Notes: generated from the letters alone by a model not told the origin. A stretch of DNA of 12,015 bases from Dehalococcoidia bacterium (GCA_030643695.1 DAOWKM010000073.1:1-12015); one strand, 5' to 3'. Shown: positions 1 to 7,070, counted from the stretch's first letter. Made by a program: numbers and translations.

Positions 1-1224
1 CAAGAGTGCCAAAACTTCAGTGGCAGTTTGCGCCTCAAACCTTTTATGCTCAACCACATCGGTCAAAATAAATAGCGGTGCTTTACTCCGAACATCAAGT
101 GTCCATCTCAGGTTAGCTGGCTCCTGACCGCCAAGATGAAGTTCAGCCACATAACCAGCCTCATGGAGATAACCAGCAATACTAAAGCCTTCCTTCATCG
201 CCTTGGGCTCAGCCCTAATCAGAATTCCTTGAGTTAGCGGCTTAGCTAAAGTTTCCGGCATTATTAGGTTCATCAGGCGGTCAAGATAGAGAGCAAAACC
301 TGAGGCAGGAATATCCTGACCACCCATCAACGGAATAAGGGCATCATATCTTCCCCCACCACCCACCTTCTCCCCATTCATAAAGAGCTGGAAAATCACA
401 CCGGTATAGTATTCAAAACCCCTACCTGAAGCGACATCAATCTGATAGTCGTAACCCAAAGCCTCAATAAGGTCAACAATACTTATAAAATCATCAAAGG
501 AGGTTCTGAACTCAGGTAAATCCTGGGCAAATGTAGCCTTCAAGTTTTTTAGAAACCCAGATGACTTCCCCTGCAGGTCCAGCAAGGGAGTTAAAACCTT
601 CCCCAGCTCAGGTTTCCCGGGCTTTATCCTAGCCAGCGCCCTTTCATCACCATCCAAAATCTGGGCAAATACTCTAGCCTGCTCTTCAGGACTTAACCCA
701 AGCTTCGTCAGTAACGCCCTTATTAAGCCAGTATGAGATAGCCTCAACTCTATACCTTCAAGCCCTAATTCTTTCAGAATCTCCAGAGCTAGTATTATTA
801 ATTCTACATCGGCTGTAGCTGAACCAGCTCCAATAAGCTCGACTCCACATTGCCATTTTTCTCTTGTCTCCCTCCCCGTCTCTTCAAAGATAAAGACATT
901 AGCTACATAAAAGAGCTTAGCCAACTCTTTCTCTTTCATACTATCAATATAAAGCCGGGCAACAGGAATTGTGCCATCAGGTCTCAACACTACCCTCTCC
1001 CCACTCCAACCATCCCAGTCAAGGAAGGAATATACCTTGCTTAACATACTGGGGGTAAGTGTCCCGGTTGAGGTAAATAGGTGAAGATACTCAAGGGTTG
1101 GTGTCCTAACCTCCCTATACCCCCATTTAAGACAGCAGTCTCTAAATACTCCTTCAATATGGCGGAATCCTGCCATTTCTTCAGGGGATAGGTCCCTAGT
1201 TCCCTTACACCTTTGAACTCTCAT
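1..1224 (-). CDS. hisZ: HisRS-family protein, probably HisZ (ATP phosphoribosyltransferase regulatory subunit), partial
   Basis: The frame is open for 408 codons from an ATG at 1224 to the left edge, so the C-terminus is missing. An SD (AGGTG) lies just upstream. It has the class II synthetase fold of HisRS/HisZ: a GTRDLSPEEM start, motif 1 region (about residues 35-46), LRPDGTIPVAR (80-90), a motif 2 region (about 105-132), RGFEYYTG (268-275) and a GGGGRYDAL block near 292-300. In motif 2 the usual arginine of synthetases (FR.E) is isoleucine (VFIFEE), and the GRETREKWQCGVELIG stretch resembles HisZ, the catalytically inactive partner of short-form HisG in the first step of histidine synthesis. 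After the core there is a segment like the HisRS anticodon-binding domain, so a true histidyl-tRNA synthetase or a paralogue remains possible. HisG would be expected beyond the left edge. Family membership is firm; HisZ versus HisS is moderately supported. Confidence 0.75.
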   Translation of the reverse strand, partial: MRVQRCKGTRDLSPEEMAGFRHIEGVFRDCCLKWGYREVRTPTLEYLHLFTSTGTLTPSMLSKVYSFLDWDGWSGERVVLRPDGTIPVARLYIDSMKEKELAKLFYVANVFIFEETGRETREKWQCGVELIGAGSATADVELIILALEILKELGLEGIELRLSHTGLIRALLTKLGLSPEEQARVFAQILDGDERALARIKPGKPELGKVLTPLLDLQGKSSGFLKNLKATFAQDLPEFRTSFDDFISIVDLIEALGYDYQIDVASGRGFEYYTGVIFQLFMNGEKVGGGGRYDALIPLMGGQDIPASGFALYLDRLMNLIMPETLAKPLTQGILIRAEPKAMKEGFSIAGYLHEAGYVAELHLGGQEPANLRWTLDVRSKAPLFILTDVVEHKRFEAQTATEVLALL

Positions 1225-1258
1225 AGTCACCTTTTTATAAATAATTGACAATTGATAA

Positions 1259-1287
1259 ATTTTATACTAATTTACCTAGCTATTCAA
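1259..1287 (-). promoter_or_regulatory. Putative promoter of hisZ-like gene
   Basis: On the minus strand a -35 box TTGAAT (1287-1282) is followed after 17 bp by TAAAAT (1264-1259), with the start codon about 35 bp further on. The region is AT-rich and stands back to back with the nfeD promoter. Confidence 0.45.
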
Positions 1288-1290
1288 CAT

Positions 1291-1319
1291 TTACAACAGC
1301 ACCACAATTAACATATAAT
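1291..1319 (+). promoter_or_regulatory. Putative promoter of the nfeD operon
   Basis: A perfect -10 box TATAAT lies at 1314-1319, 17 bp after a weak -35 box TTACAA (1291-1296). Transcription would start near 1326, giving a leader of only about a dozen bases before the nfeD ATG at 1339. No good SD is seen at that start; only GAGAG is present. Confidence 0.5.
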
Positions 1320-1338
1320 ATTTAGCTGAGAGTTAATT

Positions 1339-2652
1339 ATGGCAAAGTTCATACGCATTTTATTATTACTGGGCTTGTTGATTATCGCCTCTACAGCTAT
1401 TGCGGCTCAAGCGGCTACACCAACGATTGATGTGCTCCATGTTAAAGGAACTATCAACCCTGTCCTTGTTGATTATATTGAGCGTGGAATTGACCAGGCT
1501 GAGGAAGATAATGCCGTAGCTTGCATTATCCAAATGGACACACCTGGTGGCTTGGACACCTCTATGCGTGATATCATTCAGGATATGGCTAACTCTCGGG
1601 TTCCAATAGTGGTATATGTTCCTGCCGGGGCTAGAGCTGCCTCAGCCGGATTCTTTATTACTATAGCCGCTGATGTAGCGGCTATGGCACCAGCCACTGA
1701 GATTGGAGCTGCTCACCCGGTATCAATAGGCACCGAGGGTGAAGGGGGAATGTCAGAAGCTATGGAAGAAAAGGTGGTTAACGATGCCGTTGCCTACGCT
1801 AGGAGCATTGCCCAATCTCATGGGCGTAACATAGAATGGGCAGAAAGAGCGGTTAGAGATGCCGCTTCGCTTCCCGCCCATGAAGCCCTAGAACTTAATG
1901 TCATTGATATGATTGCTGTTGACTTTGACTCACTCATTTCTCAACTTGATGGCAGAGATGTAACCATGCTAGATGGCAGTGTAGTTACTCTAAACACCCA
2001 AGAGGCTACCATTAACCATATCAAGATGAACGCAAGTGAGGGCTTCCTCTATGCTATTGCTGACCCCAATATCGCCTATATACTATTGAGCCTGGCTATG
2101 CTCGGTCTAATTGTTGAGATTTCTAGCCCCGGGCTTATTTTCCCTGGTATATTCGGTGGCATCTCTTTCCTGCTAGCCTTCTATTCACTGGGAATGCTAC
2201 CGGTAAACTATGCCGGGGTTTTACTTATTGTTCTAGCCTTCGGACTCTTCATTGCCGAAGTATTTACCACCACCTTTGGCTTATTCACCGCAGGAGGTAT
2301 AACTTCATTGGTTATTGGCTCACTAATCTTATTTAAGGGAGGGCCGGCATATATGCAGGTAAGCATACCACTGATTGCCACCGTTAGCATTATCATTGCT
2401 ACTTTCCTTGCCTTTGTAGTTCAACGAGTGGTACGAGCCCACCGCCGCCAGGCAACTACAGGCAGGGAAGAGCTGACAGGAAAGACTGCCATAGTAAAGG
2501 TAGCCCTAGAACCCGAGGGGACAGTTCTCCATCAGGGTGAATACTGGACAGCAGTATTAGACAGGGGTCGGGCGAAGCCCGGGGAGACAGTGATTATAAC
2601 TAGGTTTGACGGCTTAAAACTATATGTAACCAAAAAACAACAAAGGGGGTAA
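1339..2652 (+). CDS. nfeD: NfeD-family membrane serine protease (ClpP class), full length
   Basis: This 437-residue protein has the standard long NfeD layout. A signal peptide (about 1-25) is followed by a ClpP-like extracytoplasmic protease domain (about 28-225), a bundle of roughly five membrane segments (about 240-365) and a C-terminal soluble OB-fold domain (about 375-432). The protease core shows MDTPGGLD (66-73, substrate and oxyanion region), the nucleophile in GARAASAGFF (Ser102) and a likely general base Lys145 in EEKVVND, the Ser-Lys dyad of this family. Archaeal relatives cleave hydrophobic C-terminal segments of their stomatin partner. The neighbouring slipin gene fits that pairing. 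The stop at 2650-2652 is followed after 4 bp by another ATG. The 3' end is copied downstream (see the repeat at 2434-3033). Confidence 0.93.
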   Translation: MAKFIRILLLLGLLIIASTAIAAQAATPTIDVLHVKGTINPVLVDYIERGIDQAEEDNAVACIIQMDTPGGLDTSMRDIIQDMANSRVPIVVYVPAGARAASAGFFITIAADVAAMAPATEIGAAHPVSIGTEGEGGMSEAMEEKVVNDAVAYARSIAQSHGRNIEWAERAVRDAASLPAHEALELNVIDMIAVDFDSLISQLDGRDVTMLDGSVVTLNTQEATINHIKMNASEGFLYAIADPNIAYILLSLAMLGLIVEISSPGLIFPGIFGGISFLLAFYSLGMLPVNYAGVLLIVLAFGLFIAEVFTTTFGLFTAGGITSLVIGSLILFKGGPAYMQVSIPLIATVSIIIATFLAFVVQRVVRAHRRQATTGREELTGKTAIVKVALEPEGTVLHQGEYWTAVLDRGRAKPGETVIITRFDGLKLYVTKKQQRG

Positions 2653-2656
2653 ACAA

Positions 2657-2716
2657 ATGAGCTCAATTGTTATTCCGAAACTCTATCTGGTGGAGGGCAT
2701 CCATTGTTTCAAATAA
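2657..2716 (+). other. 19-codon mini-ORF, relic of a duplicated slipin start
   Basis: An ATG 4 bp after the nfeD stop, with GGGGG at 2645-2649 as SD, opens a frame encoding MSSIVIPKLYLVEGIHCFK. Its first residues mirror the start of the slipin gene (MSPIII), and it sits at the matching point of the duplication. It overlaps the TTG start of the next gene (2704) in another frame. It may be only a fossil, or it may couple translation from nfeD to the short NfeD gene. No protein function is claimed. Confidence 0.4.
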
Positions 2717-3018
2717 ACCCAAGCTGGTTCCAAGTAGACCCGTGGCTTATTGCCTTAGTGGTAATCTGTATTGTTGCTTTTTTTGCCGTCACAATAATCT
2801 GGGGAATCCGAGCCCACCGCCACCAGGCATCTGCCGGCAGGGAGGAATTGATAGGAAAAACTGCCGAAGCCACGACAGCTCTAGACCCTAAAGGGACAGT
2901 CTTTATTCAGGACGAACGCTGGACGGCAATATCAGAAGAGGGCCGGGTGGAACCCGGGGAGGAGGTGATTATAACTAAGGTTGACGGCTTAAAACTATAT
3001 GTAACCCAAAAAAAATAA
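2704..3018 (+). CDS. Short NfeD-like protein: one membrane segment plus OB domain
   Basis: This 104-residue protein has a membrane helix (about 14-36) followed by a basic RAHRHQAS junction and an NfeD C-terminal OB domain (about 44-101, ending DGLKLYVTQKK). The protease domain and four of the five membrane helices of full NfeD are absent, so it cannot be a protease. Its sequence closely tracks the C-terminus of the preceding nfeD and arose by tandem duplication. The start is taken as TTG at 2704 because GGTGGAGGG lies about 7 bases upstream; no ATG in frame fits. Its stop overlaps the slipin SD. Short NfeD proteins that partner SPFH proteins are known (NfeD1b or YqiJ type), so it may give the slipin ring a second OB partner. 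That role is inferred. Confidence 0.85.
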   Translation: MFQINPSWFQVDPWLIALVVICIVAFFAVTIIWGIRAHRHQASAGREELIGKTAEATTALDPKGTVFIQDERWTAISEEGRVEPGEEVIITKVDGLKLYVTQKK

Positions 3019-3030
3019 GGAGGTAAACAA

Positions 3031-3813
3031 ATGAGTCCAATTATCATAGGTGTAATTGTTGTAGCCCTGCTTATCCTTATTCCGATGACGGTTAAAATCG
3101 TCAATGAATACGAGCGAGGGGTTATTTTCCGTCTGGGGCGGCTAGTTGGTGCCAGGGGACCCGGCTTCTTTCTCATTATCCCCTTTGTTGACAGGATGGT
3201 GAAGGTAGACCTCAGGGTAGTAACTATGGATGTCCCATCGCAAGAGGTAATCACCAAGGATAATGTTACCGTCAGGGTAAACGCAGTAGTATACTTCAGG
3301 GTGGTTGACCCTGAGTCATCCGTAGTTAAGGTCTTAGACCACATTAGAGCCACCTCGCAGATATCCCAGACAACGCTGCGGAATGTATTGGGACAATCTG
3401 AGCTGGACGAACTACTAACGCAACGGGAAAGGCTCAATCAAATGCTGCAGAGGATAATTGATGAACACACTGACCCATGGGGAGTAAAGGTCAGTGTAGT
3501 GGAGATTAAGGAAGTTGAGCTTGCTGAGCAAATGAAGCGAATGATGGCAGCCCAGGCTGAGGCGGAAAGAGAGCGACGAGCCAAAATCATCCACGCTGAT
3601 GGTGAATTTCAAGCCTCAGAGCGGCTGGCGCAAGCCGGGACTATTATCGGTAGAGAACCAACCACCCTACAGCTTCGCTACCTGCAAACACTGACTGAGA
3701 TAGCCTCAGAAAGAAATAGCACCATAATCTTCCCGCTGCCGATAAACATCTTTGAAGCTTTTTCCCGCGTAGGTGGTAATAGACATCTAGACGAAGAAAA
3801 GACTGAGAAATAA
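3031..3813 (+). CDS. Slipin / stomatin-like SPFH (Band 7) membrane protein
   Basis: This 260-residue protein starts at an ATG 6 bases after a textbook SD (AAGGAGGT, overlapping the previous stop). A membrane helix (about 3-20) leads into [13 protein letters not shown] (25-37) and [12 protein letters not shown], the hallmark opening of prokaryotic stomatins. The SPFH domain continues to about 165 ([32 protein letters not shown]), followed by a helical [19 protein letters not shown] stretch (174-192) that would form a coiled coil, and a short C-terminal oligomerisation tail containing [12 protein letters not shown]. Slipins form large membrane rings or microdomains and are encoded beside NfeD proteases, as here. 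The hydrophobic PLPINIF tail segment (about 235-241) is the kind of site that NfeD proteases cut in archaeal relatives. It is the last gene of the operon. Confidence 0.93.
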   Translation: MSPIIIGVIVVALLILIPMTVKIVNEYERGVIFRLGRLVGARGPGFFLIIPFVDRMVKVDLRVVTMDVPSQEVITKDNVTVRVNAVVYFRVVDPESSVVKVLDHIRATSQISQTTLRNVLGQSELDELLTQRERLNQMLQRIIDEHTDPWGVKVSVVEIKEVELAEQMKRMMAAQAEAERERRAKIIHADGEFQASERLAQAGTIIGREPTTLQLRYLQTLTEIASERNSTIIFPLPINIFEAFSRVGGNRHLDEEKTEK

Positions 3814-3847
3814 CCACAGGTCAAACTAAAGCTGTATACCAAGGATA

Positions 3848-3896
3848 GCTTGAAGGGGTAGATAGAATCGCTTTGGTAAGCTTTGCCCCTTCAAGC
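3848..3896. terminator. Hairpin between convergent slipin and birA genes
   Basis: A perfect 11-bp inverted repeat (GCTTGAAGGGG at 3848-3858, CCCCTTCAAGC at 3886-3896) encloses a 27-base loop that contains its own small hairpin (GCTT 3870-3873, AAGC 3878-3881). A run of five T lies at 3908-3912, about 11 bases past the stem, so it is not a textbook intrinsic terminator. Position between two convergent genes supports a shared transcription-end role. Confidence 0.5.
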
Positions 3897-3927
3897 AGTG
3901 CTGTCCCTTTTTACTCTAGGGTTTTGC

Positions 3928-4707
3928 TTAGTCGCGCAGGGTAACATCCCCGGCGACAATCTTAATCAGACCGCCATCCGAGAGGCGGAGCAGCAGGCTG
4001 CCATCTCTGGCGGCAGATTCAGCTATGCCGTCATACCTAGTTTTGCCCGAGCTTATCTGAACCCTTTTACCCAAGGTTACTATCCTATCCCGCCACTCCT
4101 CATAGACAGACCCCCCAGCCGGTAAAGTCAGGTATAACCTTTCCATTTCAACAAGTAGGTGCCGGATTACATCTAAGCGGGACACATCCCTTCCCAGTTC
4201 ATCAGAGAGGCTAGTAGCAGTTGACACAATATCAGGAAAATGAGAAAGCCTGATATTAACATTTATCCCGATACCTACAATAGCATAGTCCACACTGTTC
4301 CCCTGCACTTCACTTTCAACTAAAATCCCGCACACCTTCTTGCCATTAACCAGAACATCGTTAGGCCACTTAATCTGTGACTTCAAGCCAGTGATTGCCT
4401 CAATGCTATGAACCACAGCCAGAGAGGCTAACATAATAAGGGAAGGCAAATAAGCCACATCAGGATACAAAATGACCGATAAAGCAATGCTACCCTTGGG
4501 TGATAGCCAAACACGCTTTAGTCGCCCCCTCCCCGCAGTTTGCTCATCAGCAAGGATAACCGTTCCTTCTACCGCCCCCATTTGAGCCTCCTGCCTCGCC
4601 ACCTCCATCGTTGACGCCAGGGTAGGATAGTAAATAATCCTTTGCCCGATAAAGCAAGTCTCTAAATTATTGGCAATAGAAGCCGGTGATAAACTATCTT
4701 TCACCAT
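3928..4707 (-). CDS. birA: Biotin-[acetyl-CoA carboxylase] ligase, monofunctional
   Basis: The enzyme activates biotin to biotinyl-AMP and transfers it to the lysine of biotin carrier proteins. From the chosen ATG it has 259 residues: a catalytic domain with STMEVA (about 32-37), DEQTAGRGRLKRVW (54-67, adenylate and biotin loop), KWPNDVLV (113-120) and GKKVCGILVE (122-131). It ends with a small C-terminal domain closing in GDVTLRD. There is no N-terminal HTH domain, so it should not repress the biotin operon as E. coli BirA does. The frame extends up to an ATG at 4749, but that start has no SD. ATG 4707, or GTG 4713 with AAGG 5 bases upstream, is preferred because family similarity begins near KDSLSPASI. 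It converges on the slipin gene and diverges from tRNA-Gly. Confidence 0.92.
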   Translation of the reverse strand: MVKDSLSPASIANNLETCFIGQRIIYYPTLASTMEVARQEAQMGAVEGTVILADEQTAGRGRLKRVWLSPKGSIALSVILYPDVAYLPSLIMLASLAVVHSIEAITGLKSQIKWPNDVLVNGKKVCGILVESEVQGNSVDYAIVGIGINVNIRLSHFPDIVSTATSLSDELGRDVSRLDVIRHLLVEMERLYLTLPAGGSVYEEWRDRIVTLGKRVQISSGKTRYDGIAESAARDGSLLLRLSDGGLIKIVAGDVTLRD

Positions 4708-4769
4708 AAACACACTAACCTTACCTAAATCAAACCCAGGCGTCAACATTGACCGAATGCCAAACTATC

Positions 4770-4798
4770 TTGACACGAAATTAACCTCAAGGCATAAT
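4770..4798 (+). promoter_or_regulatory. Strong promoter for tRNA-Gly
   Basis: A perfect -35 box TTGACA (4770-4775) and CATAAT (4793-4798) are separated by 17 bp. Predicted initiation near 4805 leaves about six bases before the mature tRNA. This is one of the clearest promoters in the window. Confidence 0.75.
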
Positions 4799-4810
4799 AT
4801 AGTTAATCAA

Positions 4811-4885
4811 GCGGGTGTAACTCAGCGGAAGAGTGCTTGCTTCCCAAGCAAGACGTCGTGGGTTCGAATCCCATCACCCGCTCCA
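4811..4885 (+). tRNA. tRNA-Gly (anticodon CCC)
   Basis: The 75-base gene folds into a full cloverleaf. The acceptor is GCGGGTG with CACCCGC, D stem ACTC/GAGT, anticodon stem CTTGC/GCAAG around loop TTCCCAA (anticodon CCC, reading GGG), variable loop ACGTC, and T arm GTGGG-TTCGAAT-CCCAT. The discriminator is T, as usual for bacterial tRNA-Gly, and CCA is encoded. An integrase gene starts 110 bases downstream, and tRNA 3' ends are favoured integration sites. Confidence 0.97.
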
Positions 4886-4890
4886 CCAAA

Positions 4891-4962
4891 CTAGGCGGCG
4901 ACTTGCCTAGGTTTAAGAGGCAAAGCTAGGACAAAGCTGGGAGCGACGACTTGCCTAAGTCG
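4891..4962. repeat. Short direct and inverted repeats between tRNA-Gly and integrase
   Basis: CGACTTGCCTA occurs twice, at 4899-4909 and 4947-4957. Each copy belongs to a small inverted repeat: CTAGGC 4891-4896 with GCCTAG 4905-4910, and CGACTT 4947-4952 with AAGTCG 4957-4962. Between them CAAAGCTAGGA and CAAAGCTGGGA form a second near-direct pair (4921 and 4932). Such an arrangement could be recombinase arm or core sites, or small hairpins in the integrase leader. Binding is not shown. Confidence 0.45.
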
Positions 4963-4995
4963 AAAATAAAAATTTAGGGCCGACCGCAATGAAAG

Positions 4996-5976
4996 GTGAA
5001 ACACAATGTAAACATCGGACTTCGTGACCTGGTAGAGGGTTTCCTCTTTTCGCTGAGAGCGGAAGGGAAATCGAACGGTACTATCGAGTACTACACTTAT
5101 CTACTACATCCCCTGTTGTCCTACGCCGGTGAGCAAGGTTGGCCAGATAGCATAGCGTCGTTGGACAGTCATAGACTAAGGGAATTTCTGACCTGGACTG
5201 CGACACGAACCTATGAGCTAAAAGTAGCTAATAATGGCGGGAGAGTAGTAAAGAAAGCGAAGCCATCCACTGCCTGGCCCTACTACCGGGCACTGAGACG
5301 CCTATTCAACTGGACAGTTGAGGAAGGCTACTTGGAATCAAGCCCCTTGGCTACGATCCACTTCAAGCCACCACCAGAGCCACCCATCGAAGGTTACACC
5401 ATCGACGAGCTGAAGAGGCTTTTGGCGGTGTGTGACCTGGATATTAAGACTGGTGCCCGTTTCACTGGCGTTCGCAACAAAGCCATGCTCTTGCTCTTCA
5501 TAGATTCAGGGCTACGCCGGGCGGAGATGGCAAATCTCAGGCTTAGTGACCTCGATCTTGAAAGCAGGCGAGTGCGAGTTCTCGGCAAGGGCAACAAGAT
5601 GGGCATTGCCCCGTTCTCGCCAAGGACCGCGAAAGCCTTGTGGGCTTGGCTTATAGAGAGAAAGCCTAGGGCAAAAACAGACCGGCTGTGGGTTACTGAA
5701 GAAGGGCGAGCCTTCTCGGTTGAAGGGTTAGTTAGCTGGTTCACTAGACTAAAAGAGCGTGCCGACGTTAATGGTTGTGGTGGCGTTCATCGCCTGCGCC
5801 ACACCGCTGCTCTTCAATACCTTAGATGTGCCCACGACTCTTTCCTACTGCAACTATTTCTACGACACGAGTCATTGGAAATGAGCCGAAGATACACCCG
5901 AGGACTCAAGGCTGAAGAGGCAATTGAAGCTCACCGGAATGGGGCAAGTCCAGTGGAAAGTCTGGGACTAGGCTAG
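4996..5976 (+). CDS. Tyrosine recombinase / site-specific integrase (XerC/D-like)
   Basis: This 326-residue protein has an N-terminal SAM-like core-binding domain (about 8-115) and a C-terminal catalytic domain (about 132-315). All six expected catalytic residues are visible: Arg174 (SGLRRAEM), Lys198 (VLGKGNK), His265 and Arg268 (HRLRHT), His291 (LRHESLEMS) and Tyr300 (RRYTRG). It therefore looks active. The start is GTG at 4996; a stop lies just upstream in frame, and the ATG at 4989 is in another frame that stops soon. The SD is poor, because AAAGG directly touches the GTG. The gene faces away from tRNA-Gly. Proximity to a tRNA suggests that it integrated a mobile element there, but a housekeeping or stranded orphan recombinase is also possible. 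It ends about 170 bases before the convergent HTH gene, and I see no gene in that gap. Confidence 0.92.
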   Translation: MKHNVNIGLRDLVEGFLFSLRAEGKSNGTIEYYTYLLHPLLSYAGEQGWPDSIASLDSHRLREFLTWTATRTYELKVANNGGRVVKKAKPSTAWPYYRALRRLFNWTVEEGYLESSPLATIHFKPPPEPPIEGYTIDELKRLLAVCDLDIKTGARFTGVRNKAMLLLFIDSGLRRAEMANLRLSDLDLESRRVRVLGKGNKMGIAPFSPRTAKALWAWLIERKPRAKTDRLWVTEEGRAFSVEGLVSWFTRLKERADVNGCGGVHRLRHTAALQYLRCAHDSFLLQLFLRHESLEMSRRYTRGLKAEEAIEAHRNGASPVESLGLG

Positions 5977-6146
5977 TGCTGGTGTAGATGTCAGATTTTA
6001 TGCTGAGGCCAGCTGCTGTAAGCCTTTTATCACTGATGCTTGAGCCTGCCTCAGCTTGTCTGTGGTTTGCACTAGGTTCTTGGTCACACCTTGGTTTTAG
6101 GAGCCACCGCTGGGCTGAAATAGCTTTGCCAAATGATTCATAGAGG

Positions 6147-6629
6147 CTACATAACGTTGTCAATTTCTTCCTTGAGTAGCTGTTCTACCTTAGGGCTTAT
6201 TGTCGAAACCGCCTTCTGAAGCTTCTCAGTTCCTTCTCTAAGTCTCCAATGTTTCATGGCAATATCTTGAGGTAAAACCATAAGAACAACCTGTTCCTTC
6301 AACTCCTGATATACTTCGGATTTAAGTTTGTCATCAATGTAAAAGTTACCCTGTCCTTGCTCTTTCAACAAGTCAAACAATGCATTTACTACATCGCCCA
6401 GCTTTGTTGCAATACTAACATACGTGCCCGTTGGGGGCATACTTGGAAGCCAAGACTCAGGAACTAAGGTCATACCAGCAATCTCTTGACGAGGAAACTG
6501 ATAATGCGCCCCGATTGAAGAAATATCAGTCGGATGCAGTTTTGCTTGCTTAGCCCATCGACTAATAGTGCGTCGGTTTTTACCACACAGCCTAGCAACT
6601 TGCCCACTCCGAAGGTAGCTCTCTTCCAT
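6147..6629 (-). CDS. Small HTH DNA-binding protein (MerR/excisionase-like N-terminus)
   Basis: The protein has 160 residues. Residues about 3-52 resemble the winged HTH of MerR and excisionase proteins: YLRSGQVARLCGKNRRTISRW forms helices, and GAHYQFPRQEI forms the wing. The remaining 105 residues are mostly helical and charged (LGDVVNALFDLLKE, KLKSEVYQELKEQVV, TEKLQKAVSTISPKVEQLLKEE) and could form an oligomerisation region; I do not recognise a family for it. The longer frame to a TTG at 6656 lacks an SD, while ATG 6629 has GGGGGTG 8 bases upstream, so the shorter form is chosen. It is divergent from the AbrB-like gene and shares a spacer containing an inverted repeat. Likely roles are control of the neighbouring small genes or recombination directionality for the nearby integrase. 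Both are inferred. Confidence 0.75.
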   Translation of the reverse strand: MEESYLRSGQVARLCGKNRRTISRWAKQAKLHPTDISSIGAHYQFPRQEIAGMTLVPESWLPSMPPTGTYVSIATKLGDVVNALFDLLKEQGQGNFYIDDKLKSEVYQELKEQVVLMVLPQDIAMKHWRLREGTEKLQKAVSTISPKVEQLLKEEIDNVM

Positions 6630-6667
6630 TTCGTTTTCACCCCCAAAATTTCTCAAAATTAATCAAT

Positions 6668-6694
6668 TTAGCAATCTTAGCGTTAGACTGCTAA
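6668..6694. promoter_or_regulatory. Candidate operator in the divergent spacer
   Basis: TTAGCA (6668-6673) and TGCTAA (6689-6694) form an inverted repeat with centres 21 bp apart, about two helical turns. A third half-like site TTAGCG lies at 6678-6683. It sits 38 bp upstream of the HTH gene start and about 80 bp before the AbrB-like start, which suits a dimeric DNA-binding protein such as either neighbour. Function is not shown. Confidence 0.4.
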
Positions 6695-6774
6695 CCATGA
6701 GAAAATGTCCTCTTTGTCCTAATTTTGTGCTTGTACCTTAAGACTTGCTAGAGTTTCTATTAGGAATATAGCAC

Positions 6775-7029
6775 ATGATTAAACAAAATTCCAGCATAAG
6801 TAAACGGGATATTATCGCCGAAATAGTTGAGGATGCCTACACCAAATCCTACAAAATGAGGATGGTGGGTCCCGGCTCCCTTGAAGCAACCATACCACGT
6901 GCCATTGTCGAGCGGGAGGCGAGAAGGTACGGGCTTCCTATCGAGGAGTTTATTAAGCTTTATAAAGTCCAATATCTCTTTAATGACTTTGGTGGAGCAT
7001 TTGTTAAGTTTAGAAAGGCAACTGAGTGA
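6775..7029 (+). CDS. AbrB/SpoVT-like small DNA-binding protein
   Basis: This 84-residue protein carries, after a polar N-terminus, the segment MVGPGSLEATIPRAIVERE (30-48) followed by RRYGLPIEEFIKLYKVQYLF and FGGAFVKFRK. This matches the strand-turn-strand, TIP, helix, strand order of swapped-hairpin AbrB/SpoVT domains, where the usual form is 'G..TIPk.ire.lgl..Gd.v'. Such proteins are transition-state regulators or antitoxins. No toxin gene follows, so an antitoxin role has no local support. The ATG has TTAGGA about 9 bases upstream. The gene is divergent from the HTH gene and 41 bases before the KGG gene, probably co-transcribed with it. The N-terminal 25 residues are unlike the core family and may be an extra helix. 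Confidence 0.65.
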   Translation: MIKQNSSISKRDIIAEIVEDAYTKSYKMRMVGPGSLEATIPRAIVEREARRYGLPIEEFIKLYKVQYLFNDFGGAFVKFRKATE

Positions 7030-7070
7030 GGACGAAGAAGTACTTAAAGCCCGAAGGGGAGTAGGGAAAG

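Larger units (their letters stand above)
2434..3033. repeat. Tandem duplication of the nfeD 3' end plus following gene start
   Basis: The DNA from about 2434 (encoding RAHRRQA) to the ATG at 2657 reappears at about 2809 to the ATG at 3031. The offset is a constant 375 bases through the coding part, then 374 after the stop codons. A 26-base identical run lies at 2606-2631 and 2981-3006. The shared block also includes the post-stop sequence GGTAAACAAATGAG. At protein level about 44 of 69 aligned residues match. This is an old direct duplication that has since diverged. Confidence 0.85.

Noticed and set aside
3008..3015. Run of eight A before the stop of the short NfeD gene as a slippage site
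   Set aside because: Shifted frames reach stops within a few codons and do not fuse with slipin, so no product of interest results.
4861..4885. Copy of the tRNA-Gly 3' end as an att site elsewhere in the window
   Set aside because: No repeat of the T-arm/acceptor sequence was found downstream by eye; the far boundary of any element is outside the window or lost.
5906..6163. Minus-strand frame of 85 codons overlapping the integrase end and the HTH gene end
   Set aside because: It overlaps two better genes, has no SD and contains low-quality sequence.
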